From Paenibacillus sp. FSL M7-0420 (GTDB lineage: Bacteria; Bacillota; Bacilli; Paenibacillales; Paenibacillaceae), in the NCBI RefSeq assembly GCF_038002345.1, contig NZ_JBBOCJ010000001.1:2790001-2854000 (forward strand): 64,000 bases of DNA. The letters are read 5' to 3'. Of the stretch, positions 8,458-16,667 are shown piece by piece. Position numbers and translations under genes: made by a program. The stretch's first letter is position 1. Each line of letters starts with the position of its first letter. The notes under the pieces are model-generated. The model was not told where the DNA came from and made no database searches. It worked only from the letters and a program-made list of their open reading frames with translations.

Positions 8458-9198
8458 ATGCATACCGACAACCAGTTAGAGAAATTGAAGCAGCTCAAAT
8501 ATGAGCTTACCCGCTTTATGATGATTTACAAGTTCGCTCTTGCCGAGATGGAGACCAAGATAGATATCCTCAAAGAGGAATTCCAGCTGCTTCACGACTA
8601 TAGCCCCATTGAGCACACCAAATCCCGGATCAAATCCCCGGAGAGCATTATGAAGAAAATGCTGCGCAAGAACAGTGAGCTGTCCCTCCCGCAGATCAGA
8701 TCCAGTATCAAGGATATCGCCGGACTGCGGATTACCTGTTCGTTCATTTCGGATATTTATCAGGTTAGCGCTATGCTACAGAAGCAGGACGATCTCAAGG
8801 TGCTTGAGGTGAAGGATTATATTAAAAACCCGAAGCCCAACGGTTATCAGAGTCTGCATCTGCTTATCGAGGTTCCCGTATTCATGTCGGACTGTCAGGA
8901 GCATGTCTGTGTTGAGGTACAGATCCGCACGATTGCTATGGATTTCTGGGCCAGTCTGGAGCATAAAATCTTCTATAAATACAGCCAGGCGGTTCCTGAG
9001 CATCTGACCCGTGAACTTAAGAATGCGGCTGACAAGGCGTACGAGCTCGATCTGCAGATGGAGCGGCTGCACCGTGAAATTAAAGAAATCAAGGATTCGC
9101 AGGAGGACGAAGATCCATTCTCCGAGTTGCGGGATATGATTCTTAACAATCAACAGCTCAGTCTGCCGGATAACTTTGTTAAGCTGTTGAAGGAATAG
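8458..9198 (+). CDS. relP: small alarmone synthetase, YwaC/RelP type
   Basis: A 246-residue single-domain (p)ppGpp synthetase that transfers pyrophosphate from ATP to GDP or GTP. The signature runs through IEHTKSRIKSPESI, DIAGLRITCSFISDIY, DYIKNPKPNGYQSLH and EVQIRTIAMDFWASLEHKIFYK, which matches YwaC (RelP/SAS2) more closely than YjbM (RelQ). No hydrolase, TGS or ACT domain is present. ATG 8458 is 8 bases after AAGGAG; ATG 8452 is only 2 bases away. The tail beyond residue 210 (acidic, ending LPDNFVKLLKE) is longer than in B. subtilis YwaC. In Bacillus this gene answers to cell-envelope stress through ECF sigma factors. Confidence 0.9.
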   Translation: MHTDNQLEKLKQLKYELTRFMMIYKFALAEMETKIDILKEEFQLLHDYSPIEHTKSRIKSPESIMKKMLRKNSELSLPQIRSSIKDIAGLRITCSFISDIYQVSAMLQKQDDLKVLEVKDYIKNPKPNGYQSLHLLIEVPVFMSDCQEHVCVEVQIRTIAMDFWASLEHKIFYKYSQAVPEHLTRELKNAADKAYELDLQMERLHREIKEIKDSQEDEDPFSELRDMILNNQQLSLPDNFVKLLKE

Positions 9199-9257
9199 AG
9201 GATGGTTCGACAAGAAAGACATATACATACAGGAGCCAACAAGGGAGCGATTACAGG

Positions 9258-10883
9258 ATGAGTGACAAGCGTCTTCGTACCATTGCAGTGAACCAGGCAG
9301 GTTATTCAAGCGGAGGAGAGAAGCTTGCCCTGTTCACCGGGGATACTTCCCGTTTCCATGTAATTGACACAGCAACCGGGAATGCGGTATTCACCGGGCA
9401 GACCGGGGCTTATATTGAGGATGAGCCCAGCGGCTGCCGTGTGCGCAGCGGAGATTTCTCGGCGCTTACCTCACCCGGTGAGTACCGGATCGAGGGGGAC
9501 GAGGGTGAGGAGTCGGCTGCTTTTGTCATTGCAGACCAGCCTTATCAGGAGCTGCAGAGGGGATTACTGAAGGCCTTCTATTACTACCGCTGCGGCGAGA
9601 AGCTTGACGGAGAGTATGCGGGAGCCTGGGGGCATAAGGCCTGCCATCTGGCAGAAGGTACGGTCATCGGCCAGCCCGGTCTGAGACTGGACAGCAGCGG
9701 AGGGTGGCATGATGCGGGAGATTACGGAAAATACTCCGGGCCTGGAGCGAAGGCCGTAGCGGATCTTCTTCTGGCCTGGGAGCTGTATCCTGCGGCGTTT
9801 GCCGGTGTACATACACTACCGGAGAGTGACGGCAGCCTGCCGGATGTCCTGCTGGAATGCACCGTGGAGCTGGACTGGCTATTCAAAATGCAGGAGACCG
9901 GCAGCGGCGGGGTCTACCACAAGCTGACCACAGCGCATTTCCCCGGCCTTGATGTGATGCCGGAGGAGGATACTGGGGAGCTGTATTTCTCGCCGGTCTC
10001 TGCGGCTGCTACCGGGGACTTCGCCGGTGTGATGGCTATGGCGGCACGGATCTACAAGCCGTTCGATGAGGTATATGCGGCGCGGTGTCTGGAAGCTGCG
10101 CGGGCTGCCTGGAGCTGGTTGACCGCACATCCGCAGGTGCCGGGCTTCACCAATCCGGGAGGGATTACCACAGGGGAATATGGCGATAAGGTAGACAGCG
10201 ATGAGCGCTTCTGGGCAGCGGCGGAGCTATTCCGCACGACAGGAGATGAACAATTCCATAGTGCTGCTCTTGAGCTTGCCAAGCTGCCGTTCCCCAAATA
10301 CAGCTTCGGCTGGGGGGATATGGGCGGCTATGGCACACTGGCTTACCTGCTCCTAGGGGAAGCGGATACTGAGCCATCTCTCTATGCGGAGCTAAGGGAG
10401 GGTTTGCTGGCAGAAGCAGACCGCCTGCTGCGGCAGAGCCGTGACGACGGCTACAGAATCTCGCTGCTGGAGGAAGATTATATCTGGGGCAGTAATATGC
10501 TGGTCATGAACCATGCCATGCTGCTGCTGGCAGCGGAACATTTCAGCGGGGAACAGGAGTATGCTGCTTGTGCTCTGGATCATCTGCATTACCTGCTGGG
10601 CCGCAATGTGCTGGGAATCAGCTATGTGAGCGGGTTCGGCGAACATGCGGTCATGCATCCCCATCACCGTCCGTCTGTGGGCGATCATGTGCTTGATCCG
10701 GTTCCGGGCCTGGTGGTTGGCGGGCCGGACCGGGGACTGCATGATGAATATGTGAAGAAGCATTTGCGGCGCAAACCCGCAGCCCAGTGTTACGCGGATC
10801 ACGAGGACAGTTATTCCACGAACGAGGTAACAATCTACTGGAATTCACCGGCATTGTTCGTGACGGCGAGGTTCAATTGCTGA
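9258..10883 (+). CDS. glycoside hydrolase family 9 protein, cytoplasmic
   Basis: A 541-residue GH9 inverting beta-glycosidase. An N-terminal Ig-like domain (residues about 5-90, starting with the typical VNQAGY) precedes an (alpha/alpha)6 barrel. The catalytic base pair is visible as D152 and D155 in HDAGDYGKY, the substrate-binding HHRPS follows near residue 475, and the catalytic acid is E523 in STNEVTIYW. There is no signal peptide or CBM, so the enzyme should act inside the cell on imported oligosaccharides. The ATG has AGGGAGCGA upstream. Related cytoplasmic GH9 enzymes cleave cellodextrins or glucosamine oligomers; the choice cannot be made here. Confidence 0.9.
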   Translation: MSDKRLRTIAVNQAGYSSGGEKLALFTGDTSRFHVIDTATGNAVFTGQTGAYIEDEPSGCRVRSGDFSALTSPGEYRIEGDEGEESAAFVIADQPYQELQRGLLKAFYYYRCGEKLDGEYAGAWGHKACHLAEGTVIGQPGLRLDSSGGWHDAGDYGKYSGPGAKAVADLLLAWELYPAAFAGVHTLPESDGSLPDVLLECTVELDWLFKMQETGSGGVYHKLTTAHFPGLDVMPEEDTGELYFSPVSAAATGDFAGVMAMAARIYKPFDEVYAARCLEAARAAWSWLTAHPQVPGFTNPGGITTGEYGDKVDSDERFWAAAELFRTTGDEQFHSAALELAKLPFPKYSFGWGDMGGYGTLAYLLLGEADTEPSLYAELREGLLAEADRLLRQSRDDGYRISLLEEDYIWGSNMLVMNHAMLLLAAEHFSGEQEYAACALDHLHYLLGRNVLGISYVSGFGEHAVMHPHHRPSVGDHVLDPVPGLVVGGPDRGLHDEYVKKHLRRKPAAQCYADHEDSYSTNEVTIYWNSPALFVTARFNC

Positions 10884-10928
10884 TCAGATAAGGAGACGCA
10901 GAACAATAACAAAGGAGCTGTGAGCGAA

Positions 10929-11480
10929 ATGAACGACAATGTGGAAGAGCAGGAGCTGGAGTTGTTAAAATACCCGATTGGAAGATTCGCCGCTAAGGGG
11001 AACCGGACAGCAGAAGTGCGGGAAGAATCGATTGCGGTCTTTAAGCAGTTGGCAGGGGAGTTACGGGCAGCAGTTGAGCCGCTGACGGTTGAACAGCAGC
11101 ACACGCCTTACCGGCCGGGAGGCTGGACCGTGATTCAGGTCGTGCATCATCTCGCCGATACCGGCATGTATGCATACCTCCGCTTCAAGCGGGGACTGAC
11201 GGAGGAAACACCGCAGGTTCCAAGCTACAGACAGGATCTGTGGGCGGAACAAAGCGATTATACCGGCGAGCCGGTGGAATCCTCACTCCAGTTCATCGGA
11301 CTGCTAAACCGTAGATTCGCCACTTTGCTGGAATCCTTGCAGCCTGAAGATTATGACCGGACCTTCGTAAGCGGCGGTCTCGGTGAGATGACGCTGGATA
11401 CCGCAGTGGAGCGGTACATCTGGCACAGCCGCCATCACATCGCCCAGATTACAGCATTGGTCCAGCGAAGCGGCTGGTAA
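10929..11480 (+). CDS. bstA: bacillithiol transferase, YfiT/BstA type (DinB superfamily)
   Basis: A 183-residue four-helix DinB-superfamily enzyme. The YfiT pattern is clear: LKYPIGRF at the N-terminus, YRPGGWTVIQVVHHLADTGM with the first metal His, and WHSRHHIAQI with the other two His ligands, ending in GW. Members are metal-dependent S-transferases that use bacillithiol to detoxify electrophiles. ATG 10929 is about 11 bases after AAAGGAG; the GTG at 10920 is too close. It follows GH9 by 45 bp, and a shared transcript is possible. Confidence 0.88.
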   Translation: MNDNVEEQELELLKYPIGRFAAKGNRTAEVREESIAVFKQLAGELRAAVEPLTVEQQHTPYRPGGWTVIQVVHHLADTGMYAYLRFKRGLTEETPQVPSYRQDLWAEQSDYTGEPVESSLQFIGLLNRRFATLLESLQPEDYDRTFVSGGLGEMTLDTAVERYIWHSRHHIAQITALVQRSGW

Positions 11481-11593
11481 GTGATAACTTTGTTTTACTA
11501 TGAACAGACGGAGAGGGTGTTTACCCGCCGTCTGTTTATTTTGTCCGGGACCGGAAAAGGGGGGGAGGCCCGACGAGTGAACGAGGAGTCTGG

Positions 11594-11826
11594 AATGTAT
11601 GTGGAAAACAGCATACATTCGGGCGGATAAGAGGCTCCCGGGCAGAATGTATGTGGAAAACAGCATACATTCGGGCGGATACGAGGCTCCCGGGCAAAAT
11701 GTATGTGGAAAACAGCATACATTCGAGCGGAAGCGGGCCTATGGTCAGAATGTATGTGGAAAACAGCATACATTCAGGCGGAAGGGGGACTTCGGGCAAA
11801 ATGTATGTGGAAAACCGCATACATTA
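11594..11826. repeat. five-unit tandem array, 51-52 bp period, hairpin cores
   Basis: Five direct units begin at 11594, 11646, 11698, 11749 and 11800. Each has a nearly invariant 26-bp core made of the arms AATGTATG and CATACATT around the loop TGGAAAACAG (ACCG in place of ACAG in the last), followed by a 25-26 bp GC-rich spacer such as CGGGCGGATAAGAGGCTC. The spacers are related to each other, so this is not a CRISPR array. The period is close to five turns of B-DNA. The array lies between the converging end of bstA and the leader of the cupin gene. Open frames through it are by-products of the repeat. Confidence 0.9.
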
Positions 11827-11983
11827 GCATAGGGCGGCTGCGGAGCATGTGAGATGTTGCTCCTTTTATGGTTGCAGCTCCATCCGGCCCAGCCCGTCCG
11901 CCCAATCTATTGTCTAATCACGTATCCAGCTATTCAATTTCGCTGAAGTGCAATTTTACTGTACGGCGGAGCTATTTATCGTC

Positions 11984-12011
11984 ACCTGGGCAGGTGCGGA
12001 TACATATCCTA
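11984..12011 (+). promoter_or_regulatory. possible sigma-K-like promoter of cupin gene
   Basis: CATATCCTA at 12003-12011 fits the sigma-K -10 pattern CATAnnnTA, with AC at 11984-11985 about 17 bases upstream. The AC is part of the small palindrome CACCTGGGCAGGTG. The rest of 11827-11980 holds nothing I can name. Confidence 0.35.
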
Positions 12012-12056
12012 TAACCAGAACGATAAAAAACGGCCCCGAGGAAAGGACGGATATGT

Positions 12057-12830
12057 GTGACCTCTTATATGGACTATACGTCGCCCAATACACAGTTTAC
12101 GTTTGATATGAATGGCAACACCTTATTCAAGAAGGATGATTGCAATTACATCAACGTACTGGGCATCAAAAATCTGAACACCCTGGAGAATACCTCGCTG
12201 CTCGATATCTATCTCAGCAGATCCAATGTGGTCGAGCCGCATTATCATCAAAATGCCGCTGAGCTGGTGTATTGTATCTCAGGCGCGGCCGTGGTGTCGC
12301 TGATCAATCCGTTCACGAATGAGCTGCTGCATTTCCCGATCACCCCGGGCCAGGTTGCCAATGTGCCGCAGGGCTGGTGGCATTATGAAGTGGCCACGGT
12401 GGATTGCACCCATCTGCTGGCGATCTTCGATGCTCCTACTCCGGAAGTCATCCTTGGATCGGATCTTCTGAGCCTAACCCCCGCCAATGTGCTCGCGCAT
12501 ACCTACTGCTTGAATGAAGCGCTGGTTAAGGAAGCACTCGCTCCGGTGAAGCCTCAGACCTTCATTGGTCCGCCTGCAGATTGCTGTCCCCCTGGGAAGG
12601 CCGCGGCCGAGAATATGAAGGGGACCCACATTGCTCCCGCCAATATGGCGCCGATGATGGCTAATGCGAACATGCCGTCTTACATGCACCAGCAGCAGGC
12701 TCCGCAATCCTTCGGATACCAGCCGATGGCGGTACACGGTTATTATGCTCAGCCGTATGCCCAGCCCTACCGCCAGCAGCAATACGTTCAGGCTCCTCCG
12801 CAAGCTGTACATGAGGCTGGAACCGAATAA
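12057..12830 (+). CDS. cupin-domain protein with Q/P/Y-rich tail, possible spore protein
   Basis: A 257-residue protein. Residues about 20-150 form a single cupin barrel of the oxalate-decarboxylase-like sort, with the metal motif VVEPHYHQNAAELVY (HxHxxxxE) and the second motif ending in PQGWWHYE. After residue 175 comes a low-complexity tail rich in Met, Gln, Pro and Tyr (YYAQPYAQPYRQQQY), the kind of tail seen in spore coat and surface proteins. GTG 12057 has GGAAAGGACGG upstream. A sigma-K-like promoter and single-gene context support, but do not prove, a spore role. It ends at a bidirectional terminator. Confidence 0.7.
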   Translation: MTSYMDYTSPNTQFTFDMNGNTLFKKDDCNYINVLGIKNLNTLENTSLLDIYLSRSNVVEPHYHQNAAELVYCISGAAVVSLINPFTNELLHFPITPGQVANVPQGWWHYEVATVDCTHLLAIFDAPTPEVILGSDLLSLTPANVLAHTYCLNEALVKEALAPVKPQTFIGPPADCCPPGKAAAENMKGTHIAPANMAPMMANANMPSYMHQQQAPQSFGYQPMAVHGYYAQPYAQPYRQQQYVQAPPQAVHEAGTE

Positions 12831-12849
12831 CAGAAATCCATACAGCACA

Positions 12850-12890
12850 AACGGCAGCGTATTCTGTGAATGCAGAATGACGCTGCCGTT
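12850..12890. terminator. bidirectional terminator between cupin and merR genes
   Basis: AACGGCAGCGT and ATTCTG pair with CAGAAT and ACGCTGCCGTT around TGAATG, with one bulged base. The stem is followed by CTTTCTT on the plus strand and preceded by an A-rich stretch for the minus strand. Confidence 0.8.
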
Positions 12891-12896
12891 CTTTCT

Positions 12897-13295
12897 TCAA
12901 TGATTCTGATCTCGAACCTGGAAGGAACGCAGATAATTCTGAATATCCTCCTGCGGGGTTTCAAGCAGACCTGCCAGCATGCTTTGAATAGCATGCAGGG
13001 CGGCAACCTTTTCGTCGATTTCGGTGATTTTATCGCGGACGAGTTCCTTCAAGGTGTCTTCATCCATCTTCGAGCCGAGCAGGGCGAGCGCCGCCTGAAT
13101 TTCTTTCAGTGAATAGCCCAGAGACTGGGCATCCTTGATGAACTTCAGCTTCACCAGAACATCTGCAGAGTAGATCCGGTATCCCTTCGCGGTCCGCTCC
13201 GGGGCGGGCAGGATGCCGCTGTCCTCATAGTAACGGATGGTGGCTGCACTCAGCCCCGCCTGCCGCGCCAGCTCACCACGGGTCATTCCCTTCAT
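12897..13295 (-). CDS. MerR-family transcriptional regulator
   Basis: A 132-residue MerR-family activator. The N-terminal winged helix (MTRGELARQAGLSAATIRYYEDSGILP) and wing (GYRIYSADVLVKLKFIKDAQSLGYSLKEIQ) are textbook, followed by a long dimerisation helix. There are no metal-binding cysteines at the C-terminus, so it is not a metal sensor of the classic type. ATG 13295 has AGGAGGGA 8 bases upstream. It follows the PAF-acetylhydrolase-like gene by 40 bp on the same strand and very likely activates that operon, including itself, from the palindromic promoter at 14829-14860. Confidence 0.9.
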   Translation of the reverse strand: MKGMTRGELARQAGLSAATIRYYEDSGILPAPERTAKGYRIYSADVLVKLKFIKDAQSLGYSLKEIQAALALLGSKMDEDTLKELVRDKITEIDEKVAALHAIQSMLAGLLETPQEDIQNYLRSFQVRDQNH

Positions 13296-13335
13296 CTGTC
13301 ATTCCCTCCTGTATTTCATAACTATCTACCTACGC

Positions 13336-14790
13336 CTATGGTCTCTTGTACGTGTAGGCCGGGTCAAAGGTTACTTCCGGGTATTCAGCCGACGGACCAT
13401 TCAGCAGTTTCTGAGGTTCCTCTTTCAGATACTGATCGAAGAATGACCGGGTATAGGTTCTGCTTATATCTACAGTATGCACCGGATCAAGGCCGTTGGC
13501 GAATAAGGAGGGTGACAGCAAGGCTATATCCGTAAAACTCTGGTGAATGAATTGATCCACTGTCAGATAATAGGTATCCCTGGTGCTGCGGCTCATAACC
13601 GACTTCAGATCCGGTGTGAACTCTTCATAGATAAGGGGCTCTGTGCTCGCTTCAGGATGTGCAAGATGCTGCGCAGTCGTTCCAGACATCACGTACATAA
13701 AAGGCTGCGTCAGCCCTTCATGGGCAACCTTGCCCCAGAACCCGCCCTCCAGACTGACACCGGCCTTGAACCGTTTGTCCTGGGCTAAAGCTTCGGCGGT
13801 TGTCGCCCCGCCATAGGAATGGCCGAAGATCCCTGCACGGCTGAGATCCAGCCTGCCCTGGAACAGTCCATTAGGGTCTTGGGTATTCCAAGCCGTCAGG
13901 GTGTCCAGCACAAAGCTGGCGTCCGCTGCACGGATGGTAATTCCGCTCACATTGTAGTTGTAGAGCTCTGCAGAAGTATTGAACTTCGGATCAGGCACGT
14001 AGTAGACCGAAGCGCCGTACGGGTAAGTGACCTTAGCTGAGGTATAAGGATGATCGATCCCAACGACAATATAGCCGTGGCTGACCAATTCTTCGATAAT
14101 CGACATACTCTGGAATCGGGTCGAGCGGATTCCCGGCGAGAACAGGAGGACCGGATAGCTGGCTTCTTGTGCCGATAGCTTCACTCCGTCTACGACATGA
14201 GTCGGGATATCAGTGACTTGGCTAAACAGCTGCTTCGGCAATCCGAAGACAAGACTAATGGCCTCACCCAGTGCGGAAGGATAGTGCTCCTTAGGCTTAC
14301 CCTCAGTCTGGCCGGGATCGGCCGGATACCATACATTGACCATCAGCTTACGCTTGTCGCCTGCTTGCGGAGTCAATGTCTCTTCGCGCTTCTCGTCGGT
14401 CAGCTCCCGCGCTATTGTACCGATGGCATAGGACCCTGTGGGTTCTGGCAAGGTGAACATCGGCAGCAGCCTGGAAGCATAGACGGATACTCCTGATAGA
14501 AGGAGGACGAGTATAAGCAGCAGACTCTTCCATAACTTCGCATACCGCTTACGCTGGTCCAACCGTTGACGCTTCACAAGTCTGAATCCGAGTATGGTCA
14601 GCAGTCCGAGCACTGCGGCGTAAGCCGGAGCCATCTGGATACGGTGGTTCTCCAGCGTTCCATGCAGCACCAGGGCTATCATTACAGCCAGCAGCATAAG
14701 GATATCCAGCCTCCGGCTCTTCTTTGTCCACATCACTCCTGCTGTAACAGCCAGAACAGCAACAATGACTATCATCTCAAAAATTCTCAT
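13336..14790 (-). CDS. membrane-anchored PAF-acetylhydrolase-like alpha/beta hydrolase
   Basis: A 484-residue protein. The first ~125 residues hold about four hydrophobic segments; the rest is an alpha/beta hydrolase similar to platelet-activating-factor acetylhydrolase type II. The oxyanion region LLFSPGIRSTR and the nucleophile elbow GIFGHSYGG (catalytic Ser) are visible, as is LEGGFWG; the catalytic His is probably in QFIHQSF. The ATG at 14790 lies 8 bases after GGAGGT; the TTG at 14805 is rejected. It forms an operon with the MerR gene downstream. Substrates may be short-chain phospholipid or other esters. Confidence 0.8.
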   Translation of the reverse strand: MRIFEMIVIVAVLAVTAGVMWTKKSRRLDILMLLAVMIALVLHGTLENHRIQMAPAYAAVLGLLTILGFRLVKRQRLDQRKRYAKLWKSLLLILVLLLSGVSVYASRLLPMFTLPEPTGSYAIGTIARELTDEKREETLTPQAGDKRKLMVNVWYPADPGQTEGKPKEHYPSALGEAISLVFGLPKQLFSQVTDIPTHVVDGVKLSAQEASYPVLLFSPGIRSTRFQSMSIIEELVSHGYIVVGIDHPYTSAKVTYPYGASVYYVPDPKFNTSAELYNYNVSGITIRAADASFVLDTLTAWNTQDPNGLFQGRLDLSRAGIFGHSYGGATTAEALAQDKRFKAGVSLEGGFWGKVAHEGLTQPFMYVMSGTTAQHLAHPEASTEPLIYEEFTPDLKSVMSRSTRDTYYLTVDQFIHQSFTDIALLSPSLFANGLDPVHTVDISRTYTRSFFDQYLKEEPQKLLNGPSAEYPEVTFDPAYTYKRP

Positions 14791-14828
14791 CTGAAATACC
14801 TCCAACTCTATTCATCTGGAACAATTAG

Positions 14829-14860
14829 AGTATAAAGGTTGAAGTATACTTCAAGGTCAA
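14829..14860 (-). promoter_or_regulatory. MerR-type promoter with long spacer and palindromic operator
   Basis: On the minus strand, -35 TTGACC (14855-14860) and a -10 read as TTATAC or TATACT (14829-14835) are separated by 19 or 20 bp. The spacer contains the perfect 16-bp palindrome TTGAAGTATACTTCAA (14839-14854). An over-long spacer filled by a dyad is the hallmark of promoters activated by MerR proteins. It directs the hydrolase-merR operon. Confidence 0.8.
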
Positions 14861-14889
14861 GACCTAATTATGCCCGGGGACGTATATGC

Positions 14890-14931
14890 AAAAAAAGGCG
14901 GCAGCCCGTTCCAGATTCAGAACGGCAGCCA
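14890..14931 (-). terminator. terminator of the acuI-like gene
   Basis: On the minus strand GGCTGCCGTTC pairs with GAACGGGCTGCC (one bulged G), followed by a run of seven T. It lies 32 bp after the reductase stop codon and upstream of the MerR promoter. Confidence 0.75.
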
Positions 14932-14962
14932 CCAGTACGGCTAATCTTCGCATCAAGTGAGA

Positions 14963-15955
14963 TTAGGATAAGCGGACAAGCACCCGGCCCCGGGTGCCCG
15001 ACTGGAGAATATCCTGAAGCGCCGCAGGCAGCTCAGTCAGAGAAATCTCACGGTCCACCAGTGTATCCAGCACCGCAGGCTTCATGTCGCCTGCCATGCG
15101 CTGCCAGAGCGTGGCCCGTTTCTCCATAGGGCAAGCTACGGAATCGATGCCGAGCAGACTGACTCCGCGCAGGATAAACGGCAGGACGGTAGTCGGGACA
15201 GACGTGCCTGCGGTTAAGCCGCTTGCGGCAACTGCGCCGCCGTAAGCGATTTTGCTCAGGACTGCAGCAAGCGGCGCACCCCCGACTGAATCTACTGCGG
15301 CCTGCCAGAGCTGCTTGTCCAGCGGCTTCACTGCACTGCCCGCGATCTCTTCGCGGGAGATCACCTCAGCAGCACCCAGTGCCTGCAAATATCCGGCTTC
15401 ATCCGTTCTGCCGGTACTGGCAGTGACCTGATAGCCGAGCTTCGCCAGAATGGCGGTTGCCGCACCTCCGACACCGCCGGTGGCCCCGGTGACGAGCACT
15501 TTTCCCTGATCAGGGGTCATGCCTTGTGCTTCCAGTGCCTGTACAGACAGTGCCGCCGTGAATCCGGCCGTGCCGTAGATCATTGCTTCCCGCAGCGTCA
15601 AGCCCTCCGGGAGTTCAACAACCCAGTCCGCAGGGATACGGGCGTATTCGCTGAAGCCGCCGAAGTGGGAGACGCCGATTCCATAGCTGGTGGCAATGAC
15701 CGACTGGCCTTCGCGGAAGCGGCTGTCCTTCGATGAGACTACCGTCCCTGACAGGTCAATGCCCGGAATGAACGGATAATTTCGCACAATATTTCCATTC
15801 GGGATGCTTGCCAGCCCGTCTTTATAGTTTACACTGGAATAAGCTACCTTAATTAACACTTCACCGGCGGGCAGTTCCTCCAGCGATACCGGTCTGACCT
15901 CTACGGAGAATGGTTCTGTCTTGTCCACTACCAATGCTTGAAAAGGGTTCGTCAT
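14963..15955 (-). CDS. acuI: acrylyl-CoA reductase / YhdH-YhfP family quinone oxidoreductase
   Basis: A 330-residue medium-chain dehydrogenase/reductase of the YhdH/YhfP (AcuI) family, NADPH-dependent and zinc-free. Seen are SSVNYKDGLA, the family-specific NYPFIPGIDLSGTV, the nucleotide loop VTGATGGVGG near residue 152 and the closing LVRLS. AcuI enzymes reduce acrylyl-CoA to propionyl-CoA; related members reduce quinones or enones. ATG 15955 has GGAGAGAGAAG upstream. It is monocistronic with its own terminator. The exact substrate is not certain. Confidence 0.85.
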   Translation of the reverse strand: MTNPFQALVVDKTEPFSVEVRPVSLEELPAGEVLIKVAYSSVNYKDGLASIPNGNIVRNYPFIPGIDLSGTVVSSKDSRFREGQSVIATSYGIGVSHFGGFSEYARIPADWVVELPEGLTLREAMIYGTAGFTAALSVQALEAQGMTPDQGKVLVTGATGGVGGAATAILAKLGYQVTASTGRTDEAGYLQALGAAEVISREEIAGSAVKPLDKQLWQAAVDSVGGAPLAAVLSKIAYGGAVAASGLTAGTSVPTTVLPFILRGVSLLGIDSVACPMEKRATLWQRMAGDMKPAVLDTLVDREISLTELPAALQDILQSGTRGRVLVRLS

Positions 15956-16095
15956 AGCTTCTCTCTCCTAATTCGTGTTATATTTGTTTGGTTCAAAGAC
16001 AAGAATTCATAGGCTTCGCGCCATTACTATTGTGCCCTGTCAATTGAGGAAACACAATGATATCCTGCACTAAATGCTTACAAAGGAGCGTTCAT

Positions 16096-16587
16096 ATGAG
16101 AGTGAAAATACGTAAAACCGTGCTTGCCACAGCAATCTGCCTCGTTCTGGGCGGGGGAGCGCTATACGGGTTCGCAGCATCTGATTCCGCCCCGGCGGTA
16201 CACCGGCTGCGTCTAAGTGAGGACGAGCCTGCGCGGTATTTGCAAGGGTTGGAGTCTGTGACTCAAGATCAGCTGGAGCTGTCGCTTGGCGATCAGAGCC
16301 GTCCGGGTAATTATATCAGCATCCCTAATCATACAGAATTGCTATGGAGGAAGCCGGTGCCGACTCCGGCAGGTGAAGGGGAGCTGATCAAGTTCGTACA
16401 GGGGGGAAGTGCGGTATATCCTGCTTCTGAGGTTACTTATTATTGGCTGTGTTATCAGCGTCCGGGCCAGAGTGACAGCGATAATACGTTAACCTACTAT
16501 ATAGAAGCGAAAGTATTGGGGCAAGATGAAGAAGCTGCGGAAGCAGAGCTGCTAAAGCTGGCAGAGGACTGGGAAATTCCCGGTTAA
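16096..16587 (+). CDS. secreted or membrane-anchored protein, unknown
   Basis: A 163-residue protein with a basic start (MRVKIRKT) and a hydrophobic stretch (VLATAICLVLGGGALYGF) ending near AASDSAPA, so it is probably exported or N-terminally anchored. The remainder shows no motif I recognise; repeated short segments (YYWLCYQRPG, TYYIEAKVLG) suggest a beta-rich domain. ATG 16096 follows AAAGGAG. The leader holds a single ATCCTGCAC...TTACAA stretch resembling the core of the repeats at 44344. Confidence 0.6.
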   Translation: MRVKIRKTVLATAICLVLGGGALYGFAASDSAPAVHRLRLSEDEPARYLQGLESVTQDQLELSLGDQSRPGNYISIPNHTELLWRKPVPTPAGEGELIKFVQGGSAVYPASEVTYYWLCYQRPGQSDSDNTLTYYIEAKVLGQDEEAAEAELLKLAEDWEIPG

Positions 16588-16667
16588 CCCGGATTTAATT
16601 GTGAACAACAAGTGAACTGTAGTATATTGAGATAGAATTCATCCGTCTGATGAGGGAGGCATACTCT

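Noticed and set aside
11594..11826. CRISPR array
   Set aside because: The units have regular spacing but the spacers are related to each other and carry the same motifs, the core is a hairpin with strong terminal arms, and no cas genes are present.
11599..11832. Protein-coding frames through the tandem array on both strands
   Set aside because: The frames only translate the repeats; units of 51 and 52 bp shift frame between copies and there is no ribosome site.
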